From positions 11,291 through 75,290 of the forward strand of contig JAZOOD010000057.1 in the NCBI GenBank assembly GCA_045654805.1: 64,000 nt of DNA, given 5' to 3'. Shown here piece by piece: positions 50,266-58,471 of the stretch (its first letter is position 1; every line of letters begins with the position of its first letter). The translations under genes and the position numbers were made by a program. The notes beneath the pieces are model-generated. The model saw nothing but the letters and a program-made list of their open reading frames with translations. It ran no database searches and had not been told where the DNA came from. Source of the DNA: CAZNKU01 sp045654805. Its GTDB lineage: Bacteria > Bacillota > Clostridia > Monoglobales > Firm-18.

Positions 50266-51129
50266 TTATCCCCTTCCTCTCTTGAGAATTTTTGCTGCTA
50301 TTTTAGCTGACATATTTATGATGAATGTCAAAACAAGAAGTATTGCTGCAATAGCAAAGGCTATTTCAAATTCTCCACGTTCTTTTGCATACATGTAAAG
50401 TGATACTGTAAGTGTTGATCCTGCGTTTCCGGGAAGCACTGCATCCTTTAAATTAAGTATCTCGTTTGCCATACCTGCCGTAAACAGTAAAGCTGCACTC
50501 TCACCTACAATTCTTCCTACAGAAAGGATACATCCGGTTACAATACCGTCAATTGCCGAAGGAAGAACTACAGTTCTAATCATATACCATTTTCCTGCTC
50601 CCAAAGCAAGGGAACCTTCTCTGTATCCGTTAGGAACTGTTTTCAGACTTTCCTGTGTTGTTCGTATAACAGTTGGAAGTGTCATAATAACAAGGGTAAA
50701 ACTTCCGGCTATAAGTGATGTACCAAGTGAGAAGAACTGTACAAAGATCAGCATACCTACAAGACCGTAAATGATTGAAGGTATTCCCGATAATGTTTCT
50801 GTTGCAAGTTCTATGATGCGAACAACCTTTTTATTGCTTGCATATTCGTTTAAGTAAATTGCCGCTCCAACACCTAAAGGAAGAACAATCACCAGTGTGA
50901 TAAGAATAATGTATAATGTATTTAAGATATTCGGTAAAATTCCCGTGGTTCCTCTGATAAGGCTTGGTTTGGTTGACAGAAGCTCCCACGAGATATTACC
51001 AAGTCCTCTGTAGAGTATATATCCGATTAAGCCAAGAAGTATAAGGCAGATAAGTCCGGCTGATGCGTACATAAGTCCGTTTAAGATTCCGCATTTTATT
51101 TTTCTTTCTACAGATATTTTTTCACGCAT
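50266..51129 (-). CDS. pstA: Phosphate ABC transporter permease PstA
   Basis: The 287-residue permease has about six transmembrane helices and the ABC-coupling loop 'YREGSLALGAGKWYMIRTVVLPSAIDGIVTG' (~168-198, in part). 'NEYASNKKVVRIIELATETLSGIPSIIYGLVG' near 93 is the PstA-typical stretch (in part). It is 3 bases before pstB and follows pstC by 7 bases. Confidence 0.95.
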   Translation of the reverse strand: MREKISVERKIKCGILNGLMYASAGLICLILLGLIGYILYRGLGNISWELLSTKPSLIRGTTGILPNILNTLYIILITLVIVLPLGVGAAIYLNEYASNKKVVRIIELATETLSGIPSIIYGLVGMLIFVQFFSLGTSLIAGSFTLVIMTLPTVIRTTQESLKTVPNGYREGSLALGAGKWYMIRTVVLPSAIDGIVTGCILSVGRIVGESAALLFTAGMANEILNLKDAVLPGNAGSTLTVSLYMYAKERGEFEIAFAIAAILLVLTFIINMSAKIAAKILKRGRG

Positions 51130-51136
51130 TACCTTT

Positions 51137-52012
51137 CTACCTCTCTTTCTTCTTAGCGATTAAATTCAGTGCTACATTGATAAGCATTATAAATACGAAG
51201 AGTACCAATGCGATTGAGAAAAGTGCTTCTCTCTGAAGTCCTGACGAATAGGACATTTCACTTGCAACTGCTGTTGTAAGAAATCTTACACTTGTGAAGA
51301 GTCCGGGCATATTTGCAACATTACCTGCTACCATCATAACTGCCATTGCCTCTCCTATTGCTCTTCCTATTCCAAGCACTACTGATGTTAAAATTCCGCT
51401 TTTTGCTGCCGGAACAACAACCTTGAAAACAGTTTCCGTTTTGGTTGCTCCGAGAGCAAGAGATGCTTCCTCGTATTCTTTCGGTACGCTTCTGATTGCA
51501 GTTTCCGATACAGAAATTACTGACGGAAGTATCATAACTGTAAGTACTATAATCGCTGAGAAAAGGTTAGCACCATCAGGAAGGTTAAATGTTTCTCTTA
51601 CAAGCGGTACTATGATTATCATACCTACAAGACCGTATACTACAGACGGAATACCTGAAAGTAAATCCACCGCACTGCTTACTACTCCTGAAATCTTAGG
51701 GCTTGACATTTTTGCAAGGAATATTGCACACAGTATTCCGATTGGGACTCCGATTATAATTGCACCGCAGGTTCCGTAAATGGAACTTAAAATGAAAGGC
51801 AGGATTCCGTATGACGGTGTTTGTGCTGTGGATGCCCATGTAGTGCCGAACAGAAAATCTATAATTCCTATTTCTTTAATTGCAGGCAAACCGCTTACAA
51901 CAAGAAATCCTGTTATCAAAAGTACGAATGCTATTGTCAGAAATCCGCAGACTGTGAAGATGAAGTTCATTGTTTTCTCTAACACAACGGATGCTTTTTT
52001 TACTTTGCTCAT
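51137..52012 (-). CDS. pstC: Phosphate ABC transporter permease PstC
   Basis: The 291-residue permease has about six helices, 'SAVDLLSGIPSVVYGLVGMI' near 112 and the coupling loop 'YEEASLALGATKTETVFKVV' near 177. A Shine-Dalgarno AAAGGATGG precedes the ATG. It is separated from pstS by 92 bases containing a hairpin, which would let the binding protein be made in excess of the permease. Confidence 0.95.
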   Translation of the reverse strand: MSKVKKASVVLEKTMNFIFTVCGFLTIAFVLLITGFLVVSGLPAIKEIGIIDFLFGTTWASTAQTPSYGILPFILSSIYGTCGAIIIGVPIGILCAIFLAKMSSPKISGVVSSAVDLLSGIPSVVYGLVGMIIIVPLVRETFNLPDGANLFSAIIVLTVMILPSVISVSETAIRSVPKEYEEASLALGATKTETVFKVVVPAAKSGILTSVVLGIGRAIGEAMAVMMVAGNVANMPGLFTSVRFLTTAVASEMSYSSGLQREALFSIALVLFVFIMLINVALNLIAKKKER

Positions 52013-52061
52013 TTACACCATCCTTTCCGACGAATGATTTATGTTCTGTCTATAGCCTAAA

Positions 52062-52089
52062 AGGGAACGCCATGCTGTTGACATTCCCT
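52062..52089 (-). terminator. Leaky terminator between pstS and pstC
   Basis: AGGGAA (minus, from 52089) pairs with TTCCCT (to 52062), followed by TTTTAG. The short U-tract suggests partial termination. Confidence 0.6.
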
Positions 52090-52104
52090 CAAAAGACCGA
52101 CTTA

Positions 52105-52935
52105 TTATCTTTTTACAGGAACTGCTCCTGCTTCGATGATCCATTCGTCAGCTGCGCTTGATGTTGCAAAGTCGAAGAAGCTCTTTGCTGCAGGTGAAAG
52201 TTCTGCGTTTTTCTTTGTTACCATTACAAAGTTTCTCTGAATTTTGTAGCTACCGTTCTGGATTGTTTCTGTAGAAGGTGTTACTCCTTCAACTGAGATA
52301 AGCTTTACAGAATCTTTTACTGATGCAAGTGATGCATATCCGATTGCGTTCGGGTTTGAGGATACTGTCTGCACAACATCGCCTGTTGATGTAAGTTCCT
52401 GTGTATATTTGCATGCATCTTCAGTGTCTGTGATTGATTCAAAACCGTCTCTTGTACCTGATGCAGCTTCTCTACCGATTAATACTACCGGTGCATCTGC
52501 TCCGCCAACTTCTTTCCAGTTGGTAATTTCGCCTTTGTAAAGTGCTGCAATCTGTTCGATTGTAAGGTCTGCAACAGGGTTTTCCTTGTTTACGATCATT
52601 GCGATACCGTCAATTGCAACTACTGTTCCGTTAAGGTCTGTTGCTTCTTCATCTTTAAGGTCACGGCTTGCAAGTCCGATGTCACAGCTTCCTGCCTGAA
52701 CCGCTTTGATACCTGAACCTGAACCTGTAGGATTGTAAGTAACTTTTACACCGCTGTTCTCTTCCATATATGCTTCAGAAAGAAAACCGATTACTTTTTC
52801 CATTGATGTTGAACCGTCTGTTGCTACTGTACCTGTTAAGGCATTGTTTCCTGTATTGGTTTCTGTATTTCCACAACCTGTGAGCGCAGCTACCAATAAA
52901 ACCGCTACTGTTACTAAACTGATGATTTTCTTCAT
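52105..52935 (-). CDS. pstS: Phosphate-binding lipoprotein PstS
   Basis: The 276 residues begin with a lipoprotein signal and lipobox 'VAALTGCGN' (Cys21). Phosphate-loop motifs of PstS follow: 'GSTSMEKVIGFLSEAYME' near 42, 'YNPTGSGSGIKAVQAGSCDIGLASRDL' near 66-92 (in part), 'GREAASGTRDGFESI' near 153 and 'PNAIGYASLASV' near 192. The protein is surface-anchored and delivers phosphate to PstCAB. AGGAGAG precedes the ATG. Confidence 0.96.
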   Translation of the reverse strand: MKKIISLVTVAVLLVAALTGCGNTETNTGNNALTGTVATDGSTSMEKVIGFLSEAYMEENSGVKVTYNPTGSGSGIKAVQAGSCDIGLASRDLKDEEATDLNGTVVAIDGIAMIVNKENPVADLTIEQIAALYKGEITNWKEVGGADAPVVLIGREAASGTRDGFESITDTEDACKYTQELTSTGDVVQTVSSNPNAIGYASLASVKDSVKLISVEGVTPSTETIQNGSYKIQRNFVMVTKKNAELSPAAKSFFDFATSSAADEWIIEAGAVPVKR

Positions 52936-52999
52936 TTGAAATCACTCTCCTAAAAAATTTATTTTTTTGTTTTCTCTTTCCTGAGTACATTTAGAGTTT

Positions 53000-53050
53000 A
53001 ACATAGGCAATGTAAATTCTGCTACCTGATGTATGTTAATTGTAGGTTAA
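53000..53050 (-). promoter_or_regulatory. PhoP-box-like repeats and -10 of the pst operon
   Basis: On the minus strand TTAACC (53050-53045) and TTAACA (53039-53034) are direct repeats 11 bases apart, the periodicity of Firmicute PhoP boxes. A TATGTT -10 follows at 53005-53000. There is no good -35, as expected for an activated promoter. Confidence 0.6.
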
Positions 53051-53100
53051 GAATTTTCATTTAATGTAATGCTTGCCTTATTTTAGTATTGTTCCCATTG

Positions 53101-53129
53101 TTGAAATAACATTTACATTGTGATATAAT
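53101..53129 (+). promoter_or_regulatory. Promoter of the Crp/Fnr-family regulator
   Basis: TTGAAA (53101-53106) and TATAAT (53124-53129), 17-base spacer. Transcription would start near 53136. Confidence 0.75.
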
Positions 53130-53143
53130 ATATACAACAAATA

Positions 53144-53159
53144 TGTTGTTGTACCAACA
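53144..53159. promoter_or_regulatory. Palindromic operator downstream of the regulator's own promoter
   Basis: TGTTGT-TGTA-CCAACA, one mismatch from the perfect TGTTGT-N4-ACAACA at 54725. It lies between the expected transcription start and the ATG, so binding there should repress (autoregulation). An overlapping reverse palindrome ACAACA-AATA-TGTTGT starts at 53134. Confidence 0.62.
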
Positions 53160-53168
53160 GGAGGAACT

Positions 53169-53840
53169 ATGGATTACGTATTTTTATCGAAAACAGTGTT
53201 GTTCAGGGGAATGATTCCCGAAGATATAGAATCATTGCTTACATGTATGAATGCCCAGGTCAAAAGCTATTCAAAAGGAGATATAGTCTTTAATGTAGGC
53301 GATTATGTCAAAGCTATGGGGCTTGTTCTTTCAGGCAGTGTATATATTGAAAACGATGACATATGGGGAAACAAAAGCATTCTTGACAAAATCGGTCCCG
53401 GACAGATTTTTGCTGAAACTTATGCATGTGTTCCGGGCGAACCACTTATGATAAATGTTGTTGCAAATGAAAAAACAGATATCTTATTCCTCAATACAGA
53501 GCATATGCTGACAACATGCACCAACGCCTGTGCATTCCACAGTAAGGTTATACGGAATATGCTTGAAATAGCATCTCAAAAGAGCCTTAACCTCTCACGA
53601 AGGATACTTCATACAAGTTCTAAAACAATCAGAGGCCGTCTGCTCAGTTATCTGTCCTTTCAATCAACAAAACAAGGTGTGCAGGAATTCGATATTCCGT
53701 TTAACCGTCAGCAACTCGCCGATTATTTAAGTATCGACCGCAGTGCAATGTCTAATGAGTTAAGTAAAATGCAAAAAGACGGATTGATTGATGTAGATAA
53801 AAATCATTTCATACTCCATAACATTGATTCCGTTATATAA
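53169..53840 (+). CDS. Crp/Fnr-family transcriptional regulator
   Basis: The 223 residues comprise an N-terminal cyclic-nucleotide-binding-like jelly roll (~10-125, 'YSKGDIVFNVGDYVKAMGLVLSGSVYI', in part), a dimer helix (~125-150) and a winged HTH with the recognition helix in 'QQLADYLSIDRSAMSNELSKMQKDG' near 185-209 (in part). The cAMP phosphate residues of Crp are not kept, and the Fnr-type N-terminal Cys cluster is absent, though several Cys occur mid-domain. AGGAGG precedes the ATG. The target is probably the divergently oriented Fe-S protein gene. Confidence 0.9.
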   Translation: MDYVFLSKTVLFRGMIPEDIESLLTCMNAQVKSYSKGDIVFNVGDYVKAMGLVLSGSVYIENDDIWGNKSILDKIGPGQIFAETYACVPGEPLMINVVANEKTDILFLNTEHMLTTCTNACAFHSKVIRNMLEIASQKSLNLSRRILHTSSKTIRGRLLSYLSFQSTKQGVQEFDIPFNRQQLADYLSIDRSAMSNELSKMQKDGLIDVDKNHFILHNIDSVI

Positions 53841-53856
53841 TAAATCCCATAACAAA

Positions 53857-53893
53857 ACCCCTTCAAAGAACCAAGTCTTCGAAGGGGTAATTT
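53857..53893. terminator. Bidirectional terminator between the Crp/Fnr regulator and the Fe-S protein
   Basis: ACCCCTTC (53857-53864) pairs with GAAGGGGT (53881-53888), with inner AGA/TCT. It lies between convergent gene ends; T-rich on the plus side. Confidence 0.75.
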
Positions 53894-53954
53894 ATTGATT
53901 TTTAAAAAACTAATGAATGTGACGTGTAAACTTCTGATTAAAGATGTAACGAGT

Positions 53955-54659
53955 TTATCTGTCCAATATTCTGCCATCAGTAGAAATTGTAACCACCTGC
54001 CACGGTAAGAACTTTCCGCTATCCTGAATAGCTCTCTTTGTCGCATTTTCAATACCACCGCAACATGGAACTTCCATTCTGACGATGGTTACGCTCTTAA
54101 TATCGTTATTTGCTATAATCGCAGTCAGCTTTTCAGAATAATCACCTTCATCAAGCTTAGGACAGCCCACCAATGTGATTCTGTTGCGGATGAACTCGTT
54201 ATGGAAATTGGCATAAGCATATGCTGTACAATCGGCTGCAATCAAAAGATTAGCTCCGTTAAAATACGGTGCATTCACAGGAACAAGCTTGATCTGTACG
54301 GGCCACTGTTGCAGTTGACTTGTAATTTTAGGAGACACTTCACATTCTCCGGAATTGTTATCTCTATTTATTACTTTTGAGTTCATTCCGGGGCAACCGC
54401 AAGGTAATTTATCGCCCTGCTTATTAAGTTTAGCTTTTTTCACTGCTTCTTCATCATATGCTGGAGCTTCTCTTTCCTCGAAAGTTATAGCACCTGTTGG
54501 ACAAGCAGGTAAACAATCGCCTAAACCGTCACAGTAATCTTCACGGGTAAGCTTTGCTTTTCCGTTTATCATTTCTATTGCACCTTCGTGACATGCTTTT
54601 GCACAAAGTCCGCAACCGTTACATTTTTCTTCGTCAATTTTAATTATTTTTCTTATCAT
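53955..54659 (-). CDS. Ferredoxin-domain Fe-S protein, extended, Crp/Fnr-linked
   Basis: The 234 residues start with a 2[4Fe-4S]-ferredoxin-like domain: 'CNGCGLCAKAC' (13-23) is complete, while the second motif 'CDGLGDCLPACP' near 43 lacks one of the usual four Cys. The rest (~85-234) is unlike ferredoxin, with further Cys motifs 'LPCGCPG', 'ADCTAYAYANFH', 'VGCPKLDEGDY' and 'VPCCGGI'. It may be a redox sensor or electron carrier. A perfect TGTTGT-N4-ACAACA operator sits 41.5 bases upstream of the predicted start, indicating activation by the neighbouring Crp/Fnr protein. Confidence 0.85.
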   Translation of the reverse strand: MIRKIIKIDEEKCNGCGLCAKACHEGAIEMINGKAKLTREDYCDGLGDCLPACPTGAITFEEREAPAYDEEAVKKAKLNKQGDKLPCGCPGMNSKVINRDNNSGECEVSPKITSQLQQWPVQIKLVPVNAPYFNGANLLIAADCTAYAYANFHNEFIRNRITLVGCPKLDEGDYSEKLTAIIANNDIKSVTIVRMEVPCCGGIENATKRAIQDSGKFLPWQVVTISTDGRILDR

Positions 54660-54697
54660 ATATCATTCCTCCGTCAAATTTCTCTGTTTATGGCTTG

Positions 54698-54703
54698 ATT
54701 ATA
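54698..54703 (-). promoter_or_regulatory. -10 element of the Fe-S protein gene
   Basis: TATAAT on the minus strand with no recognisable -35 at 17-18 bases. The expected start near 54691 puts the operator centre at about -41.5. Confidence 0.65.
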
Positions 54704-54724
54704 TCATAAGAAATCAAATTAATA

Positions 54725-54740
54725 TGTTGTTATAACAACA
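54725..54740. promoter_or_regulatory. Crp/Fnr-type operator of the Fe-S protein gene
   Basis: TGTTGT-TATA-ACAACA, a perfect 6-4-6 palindrome with the geometry of Crp/Fnr-family sites, placed at a class II activator position. Confidence 0.72.
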
Positions 54741-54774
54741 AAATATAATTTTTAGGAGAAATTTTTTATCTGTA

Positions 54775-55281
54775 TTATAAATGCTGACCAAGGCTCTTTT
54801 CAAAAATCTTTGCAAGAATTACGCCAAGGATAATTCCGGCTACACCCTGAACTGCATTTGCAGGGATATTAACTGCTGATGGAATGAAGCCATACATAAA
54901 ACCTTCGAATACAAAGTATCCAAGAACCATTACAATTTCTGCAACGATACCGCTAATAATTCTTGATGGTGTTGTTCCTGCTTTTTTATGTAAGAGTTTA
55001 AAGCCATAGTATGCGATAAGTGCCATAGCTCCCTTAATTATAAATGTTGCCGGTGCATACACCACATATCCTGAAAAAATATCTGCAAGAGCTGAGCCTA
55101 AACCTGCTGCAAGGAATCCGTACACAGGAGACATCATAAAGCCTGAAAGAAGAACAATACAGTCACCCAAGTTTAAATATCCTTTAAGCGGTGACGGAAT
55201 TTTGATAATCATTGTTGCTACACAGCAAAGTGCTGCAAACATTGCTGCTAATACGATTTTTCTTGTTTTGTTGTTGTTCAT
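54775..55281 (-). CDS. ECF transporter S component
   Basis: ATG at 55281 follows TTGGAGG and gives 168 residues with about five or six transmembrane helices. 'KIVLAAMFAALCCVATMIIKIPSP' (8-31, in part), 'GYLNLGDCIVLLSGFMMSP' near 34 and 'GSALADIFSGYVVYAPATFIIKG' near 62 (in part) match the ECF S-component group that includes vitamin transporters. The vitamin cannot be assigned. It is co-oriented with the UPF0340 gene 19 bases upstream and next to a MocR-type regulator, a class often tied to pyridoxine. Confidence 0.88.
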   Translation of the reverse strand: MNNNKTRKIVLAAMFAALCCVATMIIKIPSPLKGYLNLGDCIVLLSGFMMSPVYGFLAAGLGSALADIFSGYVVYAPATFIIKGAMALIAYYGFKLLHKKAGTTPSRIISGIVAEIVMVLGYFVFEGFMYGFIPSAVNIPANAVQGVAGIILGVILAKIFEKSLGQHL

Positions 55282-55300
55282 TGTTTTAACCTCCAAAAAA

Positions 55301-55846
55301 TTAAAGTAAGTCTTCGTTATATGTTGCTCTGATACCGCCGATAAACTTCGGTCTTGTTCTTGCGGCAAGTACCATTGCTTCACCGATTTTATTGTTTTCA
55401 AGTCTTAAAGGAACTGCGACTTTTTTAAGATGCATTCCTATCAGTGTGAATCCAATGTCAATCCCTGCATCAGCTTTTATTTCTTCAACTACGACAGGAT
55501 TCTTGAAATGCTCATACGCCTGAGTCGCCATGGAACCGCCTGCCTTTGGCTGAGGAACTACATTGACAGTTTCTAAATACGGAACAACATCTTTTTCAAC
55601 TATGATTGCTCTGTTTAAATGCTCACAGCATTGAAAAGCAAGGTTTATACCTTCTTCGTTTGCATATTGATACAATGCTTCAAATACTGTTTTTGCAACT
55701 TCAGGACTGGAGTTACTGCCAATCTTTGAGCCGATAATTTCACTTGTTGAGCAGCCGATAATGACAATATCTCCTGGTTTTAGCTTTGCCTTTTCCTTAA
55801 GCTCTTCCAGCACGGATCTTGCCTGAGTAGATAAATTGTTTATCAT
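55301..55846 (-). CDS. UPF0340 / TIGR01440 family protein (YwlG-like)
   Basis: ATG at 55846 follows TAGGAGGAG and gives 181 residues. 'DIVIIGCSTSEIIGSKIG' near 25, 'GINLAFQCCEHLNRAI' near 62, 'VVPQPKAGGSMATQAY' near 90 and 'DIGFTLIGMHLKKVAVPLR' near 125 are hallmarks of this conserved but uncharacterised family. It is divergent from the MocR-like regulator, 93 bases away, and is followed by the ECF S-component, so the three may form one regulated unit. Confidence 0.9.
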   Translation of the reverse strand: MINNLSTQARSVLEELKEKAKLKPGDIVIIGCSTSEIIGSKIGSNSSPEVAKTVFEALYQYANEEGINLAFQCCEHLNRAIIVEKDVVPYLETVNVVPQPKAGGSMATQAYEHFKNPVVVEEIKADAGIDIGFTLIGMHLKKVAVPLRLENNKIGEAMVLAARTRPKFIGGIRATYNEDLL

Positions 55847-55939
55847 TTTTTCTCCTCCTATTGAATTTTCTTTTATTATAGTATATAATAAATCTGATGA
55901 TATGAAAATAGTCAAAAAAGGAGAAAAATATATCACCAG

Positions 55940-57034
55940 ATGAAATACATAATTGATGAAAATAAAAAACAACCTGCATACTTACAATTGTATATGCAGG
56001 TCCGTGACGATATTATTAAGGGGCTCTATCCTCATAACAGCAAATTACCATCCAAACGTATTATATCTTTGGATACAGGTGTAAGCACAGTAACTGTTGA
56101 ACATGCTTATGCTCTTCTTTGTGATGAGGGATATATTGAATCAAGAGAAAGAAGCGGATACTTTGTTATATTCAGCACAGATGCCGGATTCGTATCACCC
56201 TCCTCTAAGAATCTATCCTTTCCGGTTTATCCCCATAGCAGAACATCAACCATAGATTTTCCTTTTTCAGTTTTATCAAAAACTATGAGAAGTGTTATAA
56301 GCAACCTTGGCGAATCCATTCTTGAGCGTTCTCCGAATCCCGGATGTATTGAACTTAGAGAGGCTATCCGTCTTTACTTAGCTCAAAGCAGAGGAATTAT
56401 TGCGGATATCGATCAGATTATCATTGGTTCCGGTTCAGAGTATTTATATACCCTGCTCATAGCTTTATTTGGCAGAGGGCATATTTTTGCTATAGAATCT
56501 CCTTCATATAAGCAGATTGAGCAAGTATATACTGCAGCAGAAATTAAACTTGAAAAACTGCCCCTTGGTAATGACGGTATAGAGTCAGAGGCTCTCAGAA
56601 ACAGTAAAGCAGATATTCTTCATATATCGCCTTACCGCAGTTATCCAAGCGGTGTTACGGCTACTGCATCAAAGCGCCATGAGTATCTTACATGGGCTGA
56701 AACAAATAACAGATATATAATCGAGGATGATTTTGAATCTGAGTTTTCTGTGTCAAAAAAACTGGTTGAAACACTCTTTTCACACTCGCACAATGACAAT
56801 GTGATTTACATGAACACCTTTTCAATGACCATATCCCCTTCTTTGCGTATCGGATATATGGTGTTACCAAAAGAATTATCAAAAATCTATCAAAAGAAAC
56901 TTGGTTTTTTCTCATGCACTGTTCCTACTTACATTCAATTTTTATTGGCAGAGCTTATTAAAAACGGTGACTTTGAAAGACACATTAATAAAGTAAGACG
57001 TATCAAAAGAAAAGAAATAGAATCAGAAAAATAA
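55940..57034 (+). CDS. MocR/GabR-like regulator, shortened and lacking the PLP lysine
   Basis: The 364 residues have an N-terminal GntR winged helix (~1-75: 'LYMQVRDDIIKGLYPHNSKLPSKR', in part) and an aminotransferase-like domain. The Schiff-base site, normally F-S-K-x-L/I-x-P-S-L-R, reads F-S-M-T-I-S-P-S-L-R near 292, so Lys is replaced by Met (codon ATG at about 56825). The chain ends after 'FERHINKVRRIKRKE', about 90 residues short of typical MocR proteins. It should not bind PLP covalently. The RBS (AAGGAG) is about 15 bases away, also weak. It could be decaying or a PLP-independent regulator. Confidence 0.8.
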   Translation: MKYIIDENKKQPAYLQLYMQVRDDIIKGLYPHNSKLPSKRIISLDTGVSTVTVEHAYALLCDEGYIESRERSGYFVIFSTDAGFVSPSSKNLSFPVYPHSRTSTIDFPFSVLSKTMRSVISNLGESILERSPNPGCIELREAIRLYLAQSRGIIADIDQIIIGSGSEYLYTLLIALFGRGHIFAIESPSYKQIEQVYTAAEIKLEKLPLGNDGIESEALRNSKADILHISPYRSYPSGVTATASKRHEYLTWAETNNRYIIEDDFESEFSVSKKLVETLFSHSHNDNVIYMNTFSMTISPSLRIGYMVLPKELSKIYQKKLGFFSCTVPTYIQFLLAELIKNGDFERHINKVRRIKRKEIESEK

Positions 57035-57037
57035 TCC

Positions 57038-57090
57038 CTATAATTAAGAAAGTCCGCTTAAGCATTTTCGCATAAGCGGACTTTGATTTT
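57038..57090. terminator. Terminator between MocR-like gene and niaR
   Basis: AAGTCCGCTTA (57049-57059) pairs with TAAGCGGACTT (57073-57083) around AGCATTTTCGCA, followed by TGATTTT. It lies between convergent genes. Confidence 0.8.
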
Positions 57091-57093
57091 ATA

Positions 57094-57606
57094 TCATATT
57101 TCCGGAACTATATAATCTTGCTCATCAAGAGCTTTTTCGATATTATCAAGAATTTCTTCAGAGTCGGCTCTTACAGTATGGTAATGGTATCCTCCGGTTA
57201 TATTCATAAGTTCGGATGATTTTCCGGTTCTTACACCTTCCAAGAACTGTGCAACGTGGTGTCTTGAGGATATGTTAAGGGGTGCTGACATTTTACCGTA
57301 CACTTTATGCCATACATAAACATCTGCAACCGTTCCGCCAAAATCAATGATTGTGTTAAGTTCATTTTCGGTTTGTTCTCTTGTATGGAACACTTTGAAA
57401 ACTCTTTCACAAAGCGGAGTGCCTTTAACAATATATCCGCTGTGTGTTGACAAAATATCATAACCGTCAGCTTTGAGAGCAGAAATATCTCCAACAATTA
57501 TCTGTCTTGAAACACCAAGCATTTCTGAAAGTTTACCGCCTGATACAGCCTGCTTTTCAGACATAATTATATTTATAATATCTTTTCTTCTTTGAGCTGC
57601 TTTCAT
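57094..57606 (-). CDS. niaR: NAD biosynthesis transcription repressor NiaR
   Basis: Niacin-sensing repressor. ATG at 57606 follows GGAGGG (170 residues). It has an N-terminal HTH_11 domain ('AQRRKDIINIIMSEKQAVSG', then 'LGVSRQIIVGDISALKADGY', ~3-50) and a C-terminal 3H domain with the three conserved His contexts 'VWHKVYG' near 105, 'SRHHVAQF' near 122 and 'GYHYHTV' near 147. As the fourth gene of the nad operon it is inferred to repress its own operon via the repeat at 60696. Confidence 0.93.
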   Translation of the reverse strand: MKAAQRRKDIINIIMSEKQAVSGGKLSEMLGVSRQIIVGDISALKADGYDILSTHSGYIVKGTPLCERVFKVFHTREQTENELNTIIDFGGTVADVYVWHKVYGKMSAPLNISSRHHVAQFLEGVRTGKSSELMNITGGYHYHTVRADSEEILDNIEKALDEQDYIVPEI

Positions 57607-57619
57607 TAACATCCCTCCG

Positions 57620-58471
57620 TTATATTGCGTGAAGATTTTTAAGCGAAAGGTCAAGAATCGGAGATGAATGTGTGAGAGCACCACTTGATATATAATCTAC
57701 GCCAATATCAACAAGTCTTGCTACATTTTCTTTCGTTACATTTCCGCTGCACTCAGTTTCAGCTTTTCCGGCAGTAAGTCTTACTGCTTCTTTCATATCT
57801 TCTACGCTCATATTATCAAGCATTATAATATCTGCTCCTGCCTCTAATGCTTCCTTAAGCATATCAAGGTTTTCGACTTCAACCTCAATCTTTCTTACAA
57901 ACGGTGCATATTCCTTTGCCATTCTTACAGCTTCCTTAACACCGCCTGCTGCTCCAATATGGTTGTCTTTTAAGAGAATACCGTCACTTAAATTAAAACG
58001 GTGATTGTATCCGCCGCCAACTTTAACTGCATATTTTTCAAACACACGCATGTTAGGTGTTGTCTTTCTTGTATCGAGAAGCTTTGTTTTTGAGCCTTCA
58101 AGAAGGTCTGCAATCTTTCTTGTATAGGTTGCAATACCACTCATTCTCTGCAAATAGTTAAGAGCTGTTCTTTCGCCTGAAAGAAGAACACGGATGTCAC
58201 CACGAACAATCGCAAGCTTCTGTCCGTTCTCAACCTTATCGCCGTCTTTGCAGAAAAACTCTACTTTTGTTTCTGCATCCAAAAGTTCAAACACTCTTTT
58301 GAATACATCAAGTCCTGCAATTACACCGTCTTCTTTACAGATGAGTTCAACTTCACCTTCTTGGTATTCGGGCATAACAGAATTAGTGGTTATATCCTCG
58401 CTTGTAATGTCTTCTTTAAGTGCTGATAAAATCTGATCATCAACATTCAGTTTCATAGTAATATTATTCAT
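57620..58471 (-). CDS. nadC: Nicotinate-nucleotide pyrophosphorylase (quinolinate phosphoribosyltransferase)
   Basis: Converts quinolinate and PRPP to nicotinate mononucleotide. ATG at 58471 (283 residues). 'ALKEDITSEDITTNSVM' near 16, 'GERTALNYLQRMSGIATYTRK' near 100 (in part), 'LDTRKTTPNMRVFEKYAVKVGGGYNHRFNLSDGILLKDNHI' near 130-170 (in part) and 'IMLDNMSVEDMKEAV' near 210 are conserved. It overlaps nadB by 8 bases and precedes niaR by 13. Confidence 0.97.
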   Translation of the reverse strand: MNNITMKLNVDDQILSALKEDITSEDITTNSVMPEYQEGEVELICKEDGVIAGLDVFKRVFELLDAETKVEFFCKDGDKVENGQKLAIVRGDIRVLLSGERTALNYLQRMSGIATYTRKIADLLEGSKTKLLDTRKTTPNMRVFEKYAVKVGGGYNHRFNLSDGILLKDNHIGAAGGVKEAVRMAKEYAPFVRKIEVEVENLDMLKEALEAGADIIMLDNMSVEDMKEAVRLTAGKAETECSGNVTKENVARLVDIGVDYISSGALTHSSPILDLSLKNLHAI

